From the NCBI GenBank assembly GCA_020058355.1, contig JAGVEG010000011.1, positions 1-12,456 on the forward strand: a stretch of DNA of 12,456 bases. The letters are read 5' to 3'. Positions 1-5,605 of the stretch are shown piece after piece. A program made the position numbers and the translations under genes. Position 1 is the stretch's first letter. The number at the start of each line of letters is the position of its first letter. The notes under the pieces are model-generated. The model was not told where the DNA came from. It saw nothing but the letters and a program-made list of their open reading frames with translations, and did no database searches. Source of the stretch: Candidatus Berkelbacteria bacterium. GTDB taxonomy: Bacteria; Patescibacteriota; UBA1384; CAILIB01.

Positions 1-47
1 CGTTTGCACCGAGGAGGTGAGCGGTTCGATCCCGCTAGGGTCCACCA
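1..47 (+). tRNA. tRNA-Ala (anticodon UGC), 3' part only
   Basis: This is the 3' half of a tRNA cut by the window edge. The anticodon loop is at 3-9 with anticodon TGC at 5-7, the 3' anticodon stem CGAGG at 10-14, a 5-nt variable loop at 15-19, the T arm at 20-36 (AGCGG, loop TTCGATC, CCGCT), the acceptor 3' strand AGGGTCC at 37-43, discriminator A44 and an encoded CCA at 45-47. The U at tRNA position 70 (base 41) fits the G3:U70 identity pair of alanine tRNAs, although the 5' partner lies outside the window. The CCA is shared with the left arm of the following hairpin. Confidence 0.92.
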
Positions 48-81
48 AACAAAAATCCCCCGAAGGGGGATTTTTGTTTGG
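45..81 (+). terminator. Hairpin H1 directly on the tRNA-Ala 3' end
   Basis: A perfect 17-bp inverted repeat: left arm 45-61, loop GAA 62-64, right arm 65-81, with a C5/G5 core and A5/T5 flanks. The right arm holds TTTTTG, so it can act as an intrinsic terminator for the tRNA. The stem starts inside the encoded CCA of the tRNA, so terminator and mature tRNA end overlap. Confidence 0.75.
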
Positions 82-165
82 TTGCTTCTACGAGAATTGA
101 ACCGAAGGTGAGAGCGGCTATTTCTCTGCATAGCAGAGAAAACAGCGAGGAACGAGCGTGGGGTC
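82..165 (+). repeat. Dispersed repeat, copy A (about 90 nt)
   Basis: This copy matches 1201-1283 at roughly 87% by eye, with one 1-nt gap. It contains an internal hairpin (TTCTCTGC at 122-129, loop ATA, GCAGAGAA at 133-140). It ends in GGGTCCACCAAA at 161-172, the same 12 bases as the tRNA-Ala 3' end at 38-49. It lies between hairpins H1 and H2. No convincing protein is encoded in either direction. The function is unknown; it could be a tRNA-derived or mobile structured element, or a non-coding RNA. Confidence 0.7.
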
Positions 166-208
166 CACCAAATACAAAACCCCTCTGAGAGGGGTTTTGT
201 ATTTGGTG
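166..208 (+). terminator. Hairpin H2 (perfect palindrome)
   Basis: Left arm 166-186 and right arm 188-208 are perfectly complementary around G187 (in practice a short loop at its apex). The core is CCCCTCT/AGAGGGG with A- and T-rich flanks. It can work as a terminator in both directions. It follows repeat copy A and lies just before the pilin promoter, so it would insulate the pilin gene from upstream transcription. Confidence 0.7.
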
Positions 209-227
209 TGGTTTATAGGGTCTCAAC

Positions 228-256
228 TTGCTTCGTGAGATGATTCATCGTACTGT
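228..256 (+). promoter_or_regulatory. Predicted pilin promoter (leaderless)
   Basis: A -35-like TTGCTT (228-233), 17-bp spacer and -10-like TACTGT (251-256) are followed by 6 nt and the ATG at 263. Transcription would start at or within a base or two of the start codon. No Shine-Dalgarno sequence precedes the ATG. The match to consensus is moderate. Confidence 0.45.
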
Positions 257-262
257 TGACAT

Positions 263-1075
263 ATGGACGCATCCAAACTCTCACAAGGCCGGGCCTTCAC
301 TCTTATTGAGTTGCTAGTGGTCATTGCAATCACTGGAATTTTATCTTCGCTTTCTGTGGTGAGTATTGGCTCGTCACGCGGTAAGGCACGGACTGTCTCC
401 GCAAAAACGGCCATTATTACTGGTGGGCGAGCGATTGAGGGATGTCGTGAGGAAATTAACGGAGTAATCAGTAATGTGCCCGGTAGTGGAAGTGACACAC
501 TGACTGGTGCTGGTGGGACACTGAGTAGCGTATTCACCGGAACATGTAGTGCAGCTGATCTGACGTATCCCACGCGCATTGATAAGCTTCCAAGCAGTAG
601 ATACACCTATACTTATCGTACTCTGGACGCACCGGTTAGTGGTGTTCGCGAGGTATTGCCCAGTGCTGGTTATCTTCTCTACACCGATCTCCCTGATGCA
701 GCCGGTTACTTTGTGTCATCAACAGACGGCGCAGGTGACTCTGCGACGAATCCGGGCATTGTCACGGTGTCAGTCCGACATTGTGCAATGGCTTTTGGGG
801 GTGGCTCGCGTCTTGTTGAGTTCAGACAAGGCGGAACCTTGGTTGCGAGTACTTATGTTACTTGGAACGGCACTCTGGGGGTGGTCTCCGTTCCGCCCGG
901 TACTTATGATGTTCAAGTCCTTAGCACTCCCACAAATAGCTTTTATAGTAGTGCTACACCGTCCATTGGAAGGTATGTCTGCTCCGGCTTACTGGGTACC
1001 GTCAATGGTACTTCGCTACCAATTACCATCTCAAGCACCGCTAACGTAATTGGTATTGTAATACCCCCATTTTAG
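263..1075 (+). CDS. Type IV pilin-like / pseudopilin protein
   Basis: A 270-residue protein with a class III (prepilin) signal: an 11-residue leader MDASKLSQGRA, then FTLIELLVVIAITGIL. Phe would be residue 1 and Glu residue 5 of the mature form, and the residue before the cleavage site is Ala instead of the usual Gly. The hydrophobic N-terminal helix spans about residues 12-33. The rest is Ser/Thr/Gly-rich and beta-like with four Cys, typical of an exported globular pilin head. It would be processed by a prepilin peptidase and assembled in a type IV pilus or secretion-like pseudopilus in the envelope. An in-frame TGA directly upstream (257-259) fixes the start at ATG 263. No other pilus gene is in the window, so it is an orphan here, and it is flanked by repeat copies A and B. 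The head domain cannot be assigned to a known pilin subtype. Confidence 0.85.
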   Translation: MDASKLSQGRAFTLIELLVVIAITGILSSLSVVSIGSSRGKARTVSAKTAIITGGRAIEGCREEINGVISNVPGSGSDTLTGAGGTLSSVFTGTCSAADLTYPTRIDKLPSSRYTYTYRTLDAPVSGVREVLPSAGYLLYTDLPDAAGYFVSSTDGAGDSATNPGIVTVSVRHCAMAFGGGSRLVEFRQGGTLVASTYVTWNGTLGVVSVPPGTYDVQVLSTPTNSFYSSATPSIGRYVCSGLLGTVNGTSLPITISSTANVIGIVIPPF

Positions 1076-1084
1076 ATTGGAAGC

Positions 1085-1118
1085 AGCCGGGGGTTGTTGT
1101 CATCACTTCTACCCGGCT
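1085..1118 (+). other. Stem-loop after the pilin gene
   Basis: AGCCGGG (1085-1091) and CCCGGCT (1112-1118) form a 7-bp GC-rich stem with a 20-nt loop, starting 10 nt after the pilin stop codon. No T tract follows, so this is not a standard terminator. It may protect the mRNA 3' end or help hairpin H3 stop transcription. Confidence 0.35.
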
Positions 1119-1163
1119 TCGAGGCATGTGTCTACCTGGTATGCATAAATTCATCCTATTTCT

Positions 1164-1198
1164 AAATACAAAACCCCTCTCAGAGGGGTTTTGTATTT
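1164..1198 (+). terminator. Hairpin H3, same palindrome as H2
   Basis: Left arm 1164-1180, centre C1181, right arm 1182-1198. These 35 bases equal the inner 35 bases of H2 (170-204) except for the central base, so H3 reads as the exact reverse complement of that part of H2. It is likely the terminator of the pilin transcript, and possibly bidirectional. Confidence 0.65.
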
Positions 1199-1200
1199 GG

Positions 1201-1287
1201 TTGTTCTACGAGACTTGAAACGCAGGTGAGAGCTGCTATTTCACTACATAGCAGGGAAAACAGCAAGGAGCGAGCGTGGGGCCCATC
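1201..1287 (+). repeat. Dispersed repeat, copy B
   Basis: This is the second copy of the element at 82-165, in the same orientation and also directly after a hairpin. It keeps the CTGCTAT/ATAGCAG internal pairing (1233-1239 with 1247-1253). The 3' end GGGGCCCATCAAAC differs from the tRNA-like GGGGTCCACCAAA of copy A by two changes. A degenerate hairpin follows (AACCCTT near 1295, AAGAGGTT near 1308-1315). The rest of the interval 1076-1397 holds the stem-loop at 1085, hairpin H3 and no gene that I can support. Confidence 0.65.
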
Positions 1288-1397
1288 AAACAAGAACCCT
1301 TCATTAAAGAGGTTTCAACGGGTCGTGACTTGAGATTAGTAAGTTGGTACCTTTATTGTCTATAGCTACTTATGCTGAATTTCTAAAGTGTGCTCAT

Positions 1398-1887
1398 ATG
1401 ACTAAAGTTGCCGTTATCGGTTGTCCTGGCTCAGGAAAGTCGACGTTCACTGCCAAGTTGGCACATCGTACTGGCTTGCCAGCAGTCTATCTTGATGAGA
1501 TTTTTTCACGATAGTTCTCTCTGGAGTGATCAAAAGTCAAAAAAGAAGGAGCAGTGGCGAGAGTATTTGGATAATCTCGTACAAAAGCCCCATTGGATTA
1601 TTGATGGAAACTACATGTGTACTCTTGAATTACGCATAGCTGCCGCGGAGACCATTATTTTTCTAGACTATCCACGATGGCTTTGCCTATGGAGAATTTT
1701 GCGTCGTAATCTCGTTGCAACTTTTTCAGGTAAAAAAATCGCAGGTGGCAATCCCGGTAAGGTTGAATGGTCGTTTCTTAAATTCGTCTGGTCCTATAAG
1801 AACGTTGAGAGGCCCAAGGTAATTGCATTACTAGAAAGTTATGGCGAAGGAAGAGATGATATACTTTTTCTCGCCAGGAACAGGTAG
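1398..1887 (+). pseudogene. P-loop nucleotide kinase-like protein (DNA topology modulation / FlaR-like family), frameshifted
   Basis: Reading from ATG 1398 gives [21 protein letters not shown], a Walker A loop at residues 8-16, and continues to YLDEIFSR before a stop (TAG 1512-1514). The other half of the family lies one frame over: HDSSLW, WIIDGNY, FLDYPRW and WRILRR, ending at TAG 1885-1887. Removing one T from the T6 run at 1501-1506 joins them smoothly as YLDEIFHDSSLW and restores a protein of about 162 residues, normal for this adenylate-kinase-like family. Seen: the frameshift. Inferred: a recent inactivating mutation or a homopolymer sequencing error. No strong promoter is seen; TAAAGT at 1384-1389 lies 8 nt before the ATG. 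The real substrate of this family is poorly known. Reading from the ATG at 1408 would miss the Walker A loop. Confidence 0.8.
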
Positions 1888-1940
1888 ATACATTTCTTGT
1901 AGTCAAGATGTGACGACACTATCTTTTAGGGGGTGTACTC

Positions 1941-1949
1941 TGCTAGAAT
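1941..1949 (+). promoter_or_regulatory. Extended -10 promoter of the HAD gene (leaderless)
   Basis: TGcTAGAAT is an extended -10 element (TGnTAnnnT) ending exactly 6 nt before the ATG at 1956. The expected transcription start falls on the A of the start codon. No Shine-Dalgarno sequence is present, and no clear -35 box is seen 17-18 bp upstream, as is common for extended -10 promoters. Confidence 0.6.
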
Positions 1950-1955
1950 TGCTTT

Positions 1956-2621
1956 ATGGAAGCAATTGATTGGATCTTTTTTGATATCGGTGGCGTGCTG
2001 GCGGACGAGTCCTCGTACCGTCATTTTCGTGAGGAAACAATCACCGAGTTATTGCGGTCATATGTTGGGGATATCTCGCATGAGGTATTTGAGCGGGCAT
2101 TTGCAAAGGCTAGTGTACAACAGGGCTCAGTAAGTGAGCTGACGGTACGTCAGATTCTTCATGATTATCAGTATCAGGGAGATACTGAAGAGATTATTAC
2201 GAAACTACGGGAGGTTCTCCATACTTCACCCAGCTACCTGAGTCATGAAGTTATTCGCGAGAATGCAGCAGAAGTTGTAGCGGCATTAGCTGGTAAGTAC
2301 AAGATTGGGATTATCGCTAACCAGCCTGAAGCTATTAAGGAGAAGTTGGCTGATGCAGGAGTGTTTGGCTTCTTAACTGATTGCACGGTTGCTCCTGATA
2401 GCACTGGAAAGCCAAGTCTGGCTTATTTCCATGAAGTTTTTGAAAAGACTGGGGCAGATCCAGCTCGTAGCGTCATGATTGATGACAATCGTGAACGTGG
2501 TCTATGGCCAGCAAAGCAGCTTGGTATGACTACGGTGTGGTTTACTGATAATTCAGTTCCTGACGAATCTGTAGACTATACGGTTAAGGATCTTCAGGAA
2601 CTACTTCCACTCTTTATTTGA
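1956..2621 (+). CDS. HAD-superfamily hydrolase (HAD-IA, phosphatase-like)
   Basis: A 221-residue protein with the HAD fold signature. Motif I is FFDIGGVL with nucleophile Asp10; the usual second Asp is Gly12, as in the DxGGV subgroup that includes YihX-like enzymes. A helical cap follows at about 20-100. Motif II is IIANQ, with Ala121 where Ser/Thr is usual. Lys152 is motif III and Asp176-Asp177 (MIDDNRERG) is motif IV, which binds Mg2+. The family removes phosphate from small metabolites such as sugar phosphates or nucleotides in the cytoplasm; the substrate cannot be told. The start follows a leaderless-type promoter. The 3' end overlaps by 8 nt with the converging ATP-grasp gene, so the two mRNAs share complementary ends. 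The changes at Gly12 and Ala121 leave catalytic activity likely but not certain. Confidence 0.85.
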   Translation: MEAIDWIFFDIGGVLADESSYRHFREETITELLRSYVGDISHEVFERAFAKASVQQGSVSELTVRQILHDYQYQGDTEEIITKLREVLHTSPSYLSHEVIRENAAEVVAALAGKYKIGIIANQPEAIKEKLADAGVFGFLTDCTVAPDSTGKPSLAYFHEVFEKTGADPARSVMIDDNRERGLWPAKQLGMTTVWFTDNSVPDESVDYTVKDLQELLPLFI

Positions 2622-3666
2622 TAGGAGGCTCGTTGAGGATAAGGGAGTAGAGTTCGTCGACGCGTCGCTTCTGCTCCTCGCCGCTTGCGGCGTAGTGGTC
2701 AAGGCCAGGACCGGCATTCATCTCGAGAATGTAATACTCGTCACTTTGTTGCGTGATATCGGGGCACGCAAGGTCAACACCACAAAGAATAAGGCTGCAG
2801 TGAGCGGTGGCTCGAATGGCAATATCTTGCCAGAAGGGGTGAATTGAGTCAGTTACATCGCGTGATTCCCCACCAGCTGAAAGGTTTGAGATGGGGAGGA
2901 GTCGCACAGCCTGTCCCGCTGCAGGCACTGATTCTATGGTGATATTTTGTAGGCGTAGTTCTTCATGAATCCGCGGGTCGTCAGGATGGAGGTGGGTTGG
3001 GCGCTCATCCCGTTTAAATTGCTCTTGTTTCTCTGCAATGAGTTCAGTAATGGTTGATGATCCATTTCCAGTGACTGAGAAAGGTAGGCGCTGATATGCT
3101 GAAATGACGCGGCCGTTAAAAATGACAATCCTAAAATCTGGGTAGGGGATTGCTTCCTCAATCACAGCAAGCTTAATGCGCTCTGATTCATATTCATGAA
3201 GAACAGCTGGCCATTGTGACGATTCTGTCACCCGGTGAATGGCGCGCCCTTCTGATCCATCAATTGGTTTGCAGTAGACCGGGTAGCCGAGAGCCTCTTG
3301 GCAATAGGTGGCAATTGTTACTGAAAGCCGGTCAATAGAATCTACTTCACTGAGGTGAATGGCGTGCTGCCACCAGGGAAGTAGAAACTCCTTGCCGTTA
3401 GCAACTCGAAAACCACCCTCGCGCAGGAGTGTCTTGGTATAGCCCTTATCCCGCGCTACCTCAGAAGCGGTGACACTGTTGATTCCAGGGTTGTTGCGAT
3501 AGGTGATGCGGCGCTCCCCACTAGCATAGTGCAGGTGGGTGATCATGCCGTAGTCGGGATCGATATACCAGTCAGTGATATTCGGTAGCATGCCCTGCTC
3601 AAGCAGCGAGATGATTCTGCGGGTTAGGTAAGGAAATGAACGCTTTGCTACGGGGATGATGGACAT
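2614..3666 (-). CDS. Stand-alone ATP-grasp ligase, cyanophycin synthetase-like
   Basis: A 350-residue protein. The ATP-grasp part resembles the central domain of cyanophycin synthetase and of the bifunctional glutathione synthetase GshF. Visible elements are Lys133 in CKPIDGSEG (ATP binding), VIEEAI (169-173), PDFRIVIFNGRVISAYQR (176-193), the stretch NLSAGGESRDVTD (261-273), and metal-binding Asp298 (GVDLA), Glu315 and Asn317 (ILEMNAGPGLDH). Such enzymes join a carboxylate, activated as acyl phosphate, to an amine. The Mur-ligase-like C-terminal half of true cyanophycin synthetase is absent, so it is not CphA itself. The N-terminal ~100 residues are not assigned. Possible products are a short peptide or a modified protein tail; this is not resolved. 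Its own extended -10 promoter gives a leaderless message. Confidence 0.82.
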   Translation of the reverse strand: MSIIPVAKRSFPYLTRRIISLLEQGMLPNITDWYIDPDYGMITHLHYASGERRITYRNNPGINSVTASEVARDKGYTKTLLREGGFRVANGKEFLLPWWQHAIHLSEVDSIDRLSVTIATYCQEALGYPVYCKPIDGSEGRAIHRVTESSQWPAVLHEYESERIKLAVIEEAIPYPDFRIVIFNGRVISAYQRLPFSVTGNGSSTITELIAEKQEQFKRDERPTHLHPDDPRIHEELRLQNITIESVPAAGQAVRLLPISNLSAGGESRDVTDSIHPFWQDIAIRATAHCSLILCGVDLACPDITQQSDEYYILEMNAGPGLDHYAASGEEQKRRVDELYSLILNEPPIK

Positions 3667-3672
3667 GTTCCG

Positions 3673-3681
3673 ATGCTAGCA
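3673..3681 (-). promoter_or_regulatory. Extended -10 promoter of the ATP-grasp gene (leaderless)
   Basis: On the minus strand, TGcTAGCAT (3681 down to 3673) is followed by 6 nt (CGGAAC) and the ATG at 3666. The geometry is the same as for the HAD gene, placing the transcription start on the A of the start codon. No Shine-Dalgarno sequence is present. Confidence 0.58.
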
Positions 3682-3752
3682 GAAGTTGAGGAGCAATGCT
3701 TTGTGGTCGCTGATTCCTTCTTCATCATTGCAGTGAAGTAATGAATATGACT

Positions 3753-4103
3753 TCATGACTTTTTCATGACAATAAAAAGGCCTTCAGGGCGGTCTTCAAT
3801 AATAAGTCCTTCGGCCTCTAGGCGAATCCGCTGATCATGCGGGCTTACGTGGGTGTTACGGATGCTCAGCATGCCCTCACGGTTCACTACACGCCACCAG
3901 GGGATTGAATCGTTGGCAGAGAGCCTACTGAGTGTCCAGCCAACAACGCGGGCAGTGCGGGGTCTTCCAATCATCTTCGCTACTTCTCCATAACTCCGTG
4001 TCTCGCCAAAAGGAATACTTGAGACGGCAGCAAAGATCTGTTGGTCAATGTTGCCAACAGGATCAGATATCTGGTAAGAGTGGGAAGCTATGGAATTCGT
4101 CAT
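3753..4103 (-). CDS. Alkyltransferase-like (ATL) DNA-binding protein, MGMT family
   Basis: About 116 residues from the ATG at 4103. The O6-methylguanine-DNA methyltransferase C-terminal domain is clear: IPFGETRSYGEVAKMIG (flipping Tyr), the helix RPRTARVVGWTLSR with the Arg that fills the base gap, and PWWRVVNREG at the active site. The acceptor Cys of PCHRV is Trp here, as in ATL proteins, which bind O6-alkylguanine without repairing it and hand the lesion to nucleotide excision repair. PWWRV differs from the PWHRV usual in ATLs by Trp in place of His. The reading frame can extend upstream to 4139, but family length favours 4103 (4115 is also possible). The start overlaps head-to-head with the metallophosphoesterase gene. 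No Shine-Dalgarno or clear promoter is seen. Confidence 0.85.
   Translation of the reverse strand: MTNSIASHSYQISDPVGNIDQQIFAAVSSIPFGETRSYGEVAKMIGRPRTARVVGWTLSRLSANDSIPWWRVVNREGMLSIRNTHVSPHDQRIRLEAEGLIIEDRPEGLFIVMKKS
4051..4080 (+). promoter_or_regulatory. Predicted promoter of the metallophosphoesterase gene, inside the ATL gene
   Basis: TTGCCA (4051-4056), an 18-bp spacer and TAAGAG (4075-4080) with TG one base upstream. The predicted transcription start (about 4087) is 2-4 nt before the ATG at 4090, so the message would be nearly leaderless. The last base of the -10 is G rather than T, which weakens the call. Confidence 0.4.
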
Positions 4104-5007
4104 TATTGCTATCATCGCCTTTTTTGTCGCTCTCGTCATCTGGAGCGACCGTATTGAGTCGCGTCAGATTGAGATTCGTCATGAATATGTCGAGTCGCTG
4201 GTGCAAAAACCAGTATCCCTCGCATTTGTGAGTGATTTTCACTTTGGATTCGGACAAACTGACGACCATGCAGCACGAATCCTGAAGAACCTGACGATTC
4301 TGAAAGAACAAGGTCTCCTGGATATCATTATTCTTGGTGGTGATTTTATTGACCGCTCAGCAAAGTATCTCCCAGTACTTGACCGCTTCTTCCACGCCAT
4401 TCGTCAGTTTGGCGTTCCGGTTGTAGCGGTAATTGGCAACCATGACCTCGATGCTCGCGTAGTGCCCGCAATTACTGAGATGGCAGAACGTTGGGGAGTT
4501 CGGCTTCTCCAAAATGAAAGCCGTCATGTCCGCATTGGAGGAAGTACCATCCAACTTGTTGGTGTACGTGATATGGAGGAGCTTGCAGAGTATAAGAAGC
4601 TACGCCGTAACCGCTTTGCGGATCAGCGAGCCCTTGTAGCGGCTTCAGACTTTTACCGTGTCGCGCTAGATGGCAAGCAGGCAGAGACAATCATACTCAT
4701 TACCCACAATCCTGATGGGGTCTACCTTCCGGGAGTAGCACCAACGATAACGCTTGCCGGCCACACGCATCGTGGCCAGTTCTTGCCGGTTCGCTGGCTG
4801 GCAAAGAGTGTGCTCCTCTGTGCACTTCCTGTACTACCTCGTGGATCATTCCGTGTCTGGGCAGGAAGGATGACTACCGACACCGGACGCGAGCTCATTG
4901 TGGGAGCGGGAGTGGGGGGTTCGAGTCTGCGTGGTCGGCTGCTTACTCCGCCAGAAATAGTGGCTGTCACATTGCAGCCAAAAAGCGAGGCCCAAGCGCG
5001 GAGCTAG
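4090..5007 (+). CDS. Membrane-anchored metallophosphoesterase (calcineurin-like, YkuE/YaeI type)
   Basis: A 305-residue protein. An N-terminal hydrophobic segment (residues 2-18) anchors it in the membrane. All metallophosphoesterase motifs follow: SDFHFG (Asp49, His51), LGGDFID (Asp85), IGNHD (Asn117, His118), ITHNPD (His206) and GHTHRGQ (His225, His227). These bind two metal ions and cleave phosphoesters; YkuE-like members act at the outer membrane face or on lipids, but the substrate here is not known. The ATG at 4090 is chosen because it includes the anchor helix. Its first 14 nt overlap the start of the divergent ATL gene. The last codons form the left arm of a terminator that serves the minus-strand gene downstream. 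Confidence 0.9.
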   Translation: MEFVIIAIIAFFVALVIWSDRIESRQIEIRHEYVESLVQKPVSLAFVSDFHFGFGQTDDHAARILKNLTILKEQGLLDIIILGGDFIDRSAKYLPVLDRFFHAIRQFGVPVVAVIGNHDLDARVVPAITEMAERWGVRLLQNESRHVRIGGSTIQLVGVRDMEELAEYKKLRRNRFADQRALVAASDFYRVALDGKQAETIILITHNPDGVYLPGVAPTITLAGHTHRGQFLPVRWLAKSVLLCALPVLPRGSFRVWAGRMTTDTGRELIVGAGVGGSSLRGRLLTPPEIVAVTLQPKSEAQARS

Positions 5008-5013
5008 GGCCTC
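4980..5013 (-). terminator. Terminator of the minus-strand gene at 5032-5487
   Basis: GAGGCCC (5013-5007, minus strand) pairs with GGGCCTC (4993-4987) around a 13-nt loop, followed on the minus strand by GC and T5 (4984-4980). It lies in the last codons of the metallophosphoesterase gene. On the plus strand the stem is followed by A5, so it is a good terminator only for minus-strand transcription. Confidence 0.7.
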
Positions 5014-5031
5014 AAAAATGGTTGACAGATA

Positions 5032-5487
5032 CTACCAGCTTACTGGCGCGTATGATCCAGTGCGTGTGCAAAGGATGTTGCCGTCAAAGTCATACAGACG
5101 ATACTTTGCTTTACTATCCAATACTGCGACTGCCAGAGTAGCTAAATAGCCTTCATCGGGTCTCACTGGCCGGAGAAACCTATCATTAGTTCGTGTCCAG
5201 CCAACACCTGCTGCTAAGTGTTGAAGTGATGAGGACTTTGAGATGGCTGCCCATGCCAGGTCGTTTGAACTGTGACCCGCAGAATCGGCTCCGTTAACGT
5301 GGTCGACTCGTGATCTAACTGAATCAATGTCGCTACTAAAAACGACACGTGCAACTACTCGCACAACTGATTCGTTATCGTCTACTGTTACTTCCTTTAT
5401 GAACCACGGTAGAACCGGAGGGGATTCCTCAAAAGCTACTCCCTGAGTGAGAAGCTTACGTGCGTCTTGAAACGAAATACTTTTCAT
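5032..5487 (-). CDS. Hypothetical protein, 151 aa, not recognised
   Basis: I do not recognise this protein. It has no membrane segment or signal peptide. It is mixed-charge and soluble, with a Val-rich strand region at about 38-55 (VVRVVARVVF), a Ser-rich middle, and a C-terminal stretch DSKAKYRLYDFDGNILC that looks like paired beta strands. That it is real is supported by a Shine-Dalgarno-like AAAGGG 8 nt before the ATG, by the intrinsic terminator just after its stop, and by its isolation between two genes on the other strand. It is the only gene here with a recognisable ribosome binding site. A weak extended -10 (TGaTAGCTT, near 5525-5517 on the minus strand) could drive it, giving a leader of about 25 nt. 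Confidence 0.65.
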   Translation of the reverse strand: MKSISFQDARKLLTQGVAFEESPPVLPWFIKEVTVDDNESVVRVVARVVFSSDIDSVRSRVDHVNGADSAGHSSNDLAWAAISKSSSLQHLAAGVGWTRTNDRFLRPVRPDEGYLATLAVAVLDSKAKYRLYDFDGNILCTRTGSYAPVSW

Positions 5488-5577
5488 ACCAATTTCCCTT
5501 TCTTATTTGTGAGAAAGCTATCATGAAAAACATCCAGTAGTTTCTGCTGACTTAGAAGATAAGATCAGGGCGTGGAG

Positions 5578-5605
5578 TTGTAAGTTAAAAAACTTCTAGT
5601 ATATA
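5578..5605 (+). promoter_or_regulatory. TrmB-gene promoter (leaderless)
   Basis: TTGTAA (5578-5583), a 16-bp spacer and TATATA (5600-5605), then 7 nt to the ATG at 5613. The start of transcription would fall on or next to the start codon. The -10 box lies in the centre of the inverted repeat at 5591-5612. Confidence 0.55.

Noticed and set aside
38..172. tRNA-Ala 3' end as an attachment site of an integrated element
   Set aside because: Only 12 shared bases, no integrase or phage genes nearby, and the segment between copies is about 120 nt.
35..226. 63-codon minus-strand frame over the tRNA end and hairpins
   Set aside because: It is a translation of terminator palindromes and repeat A; repeated ...GGFLFGGP-like ends come from the hairpins.
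223..606. Minus-strand frame of 127 codons inside the pilin gene
   Set aside because: It is antisense to a clear prepilin-type protein and has no recognisable features.
579..1049. Plus-strand frame of 156 codons inside the pilin gene
   Set aside because: It is an alternative frame of the pilin head domain with no independent start signal or family match.
82..1290. CRISPR array
   Set aside because: Only two copies of a ~90-nt repeat over 1 kb, with a gene between them; no short regular repeats or spacers.
1498..1514. Programmed ribosomal frameshift in the kinase gene
   Set aside because: The needed shift is +1, the T6 run is short for slippage, and no stimulatory structure or regulatory reason is seen; a mutation or sequencing error is simpler.
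5022..5056. Plus-strand promoter TTGACA...TATGAT after the metallophosphoesterase gene
   Set aside because: The spacer is 23 bp, too long, and it would read antisense into the 151-aa gene with no plus-strand gene to serve.
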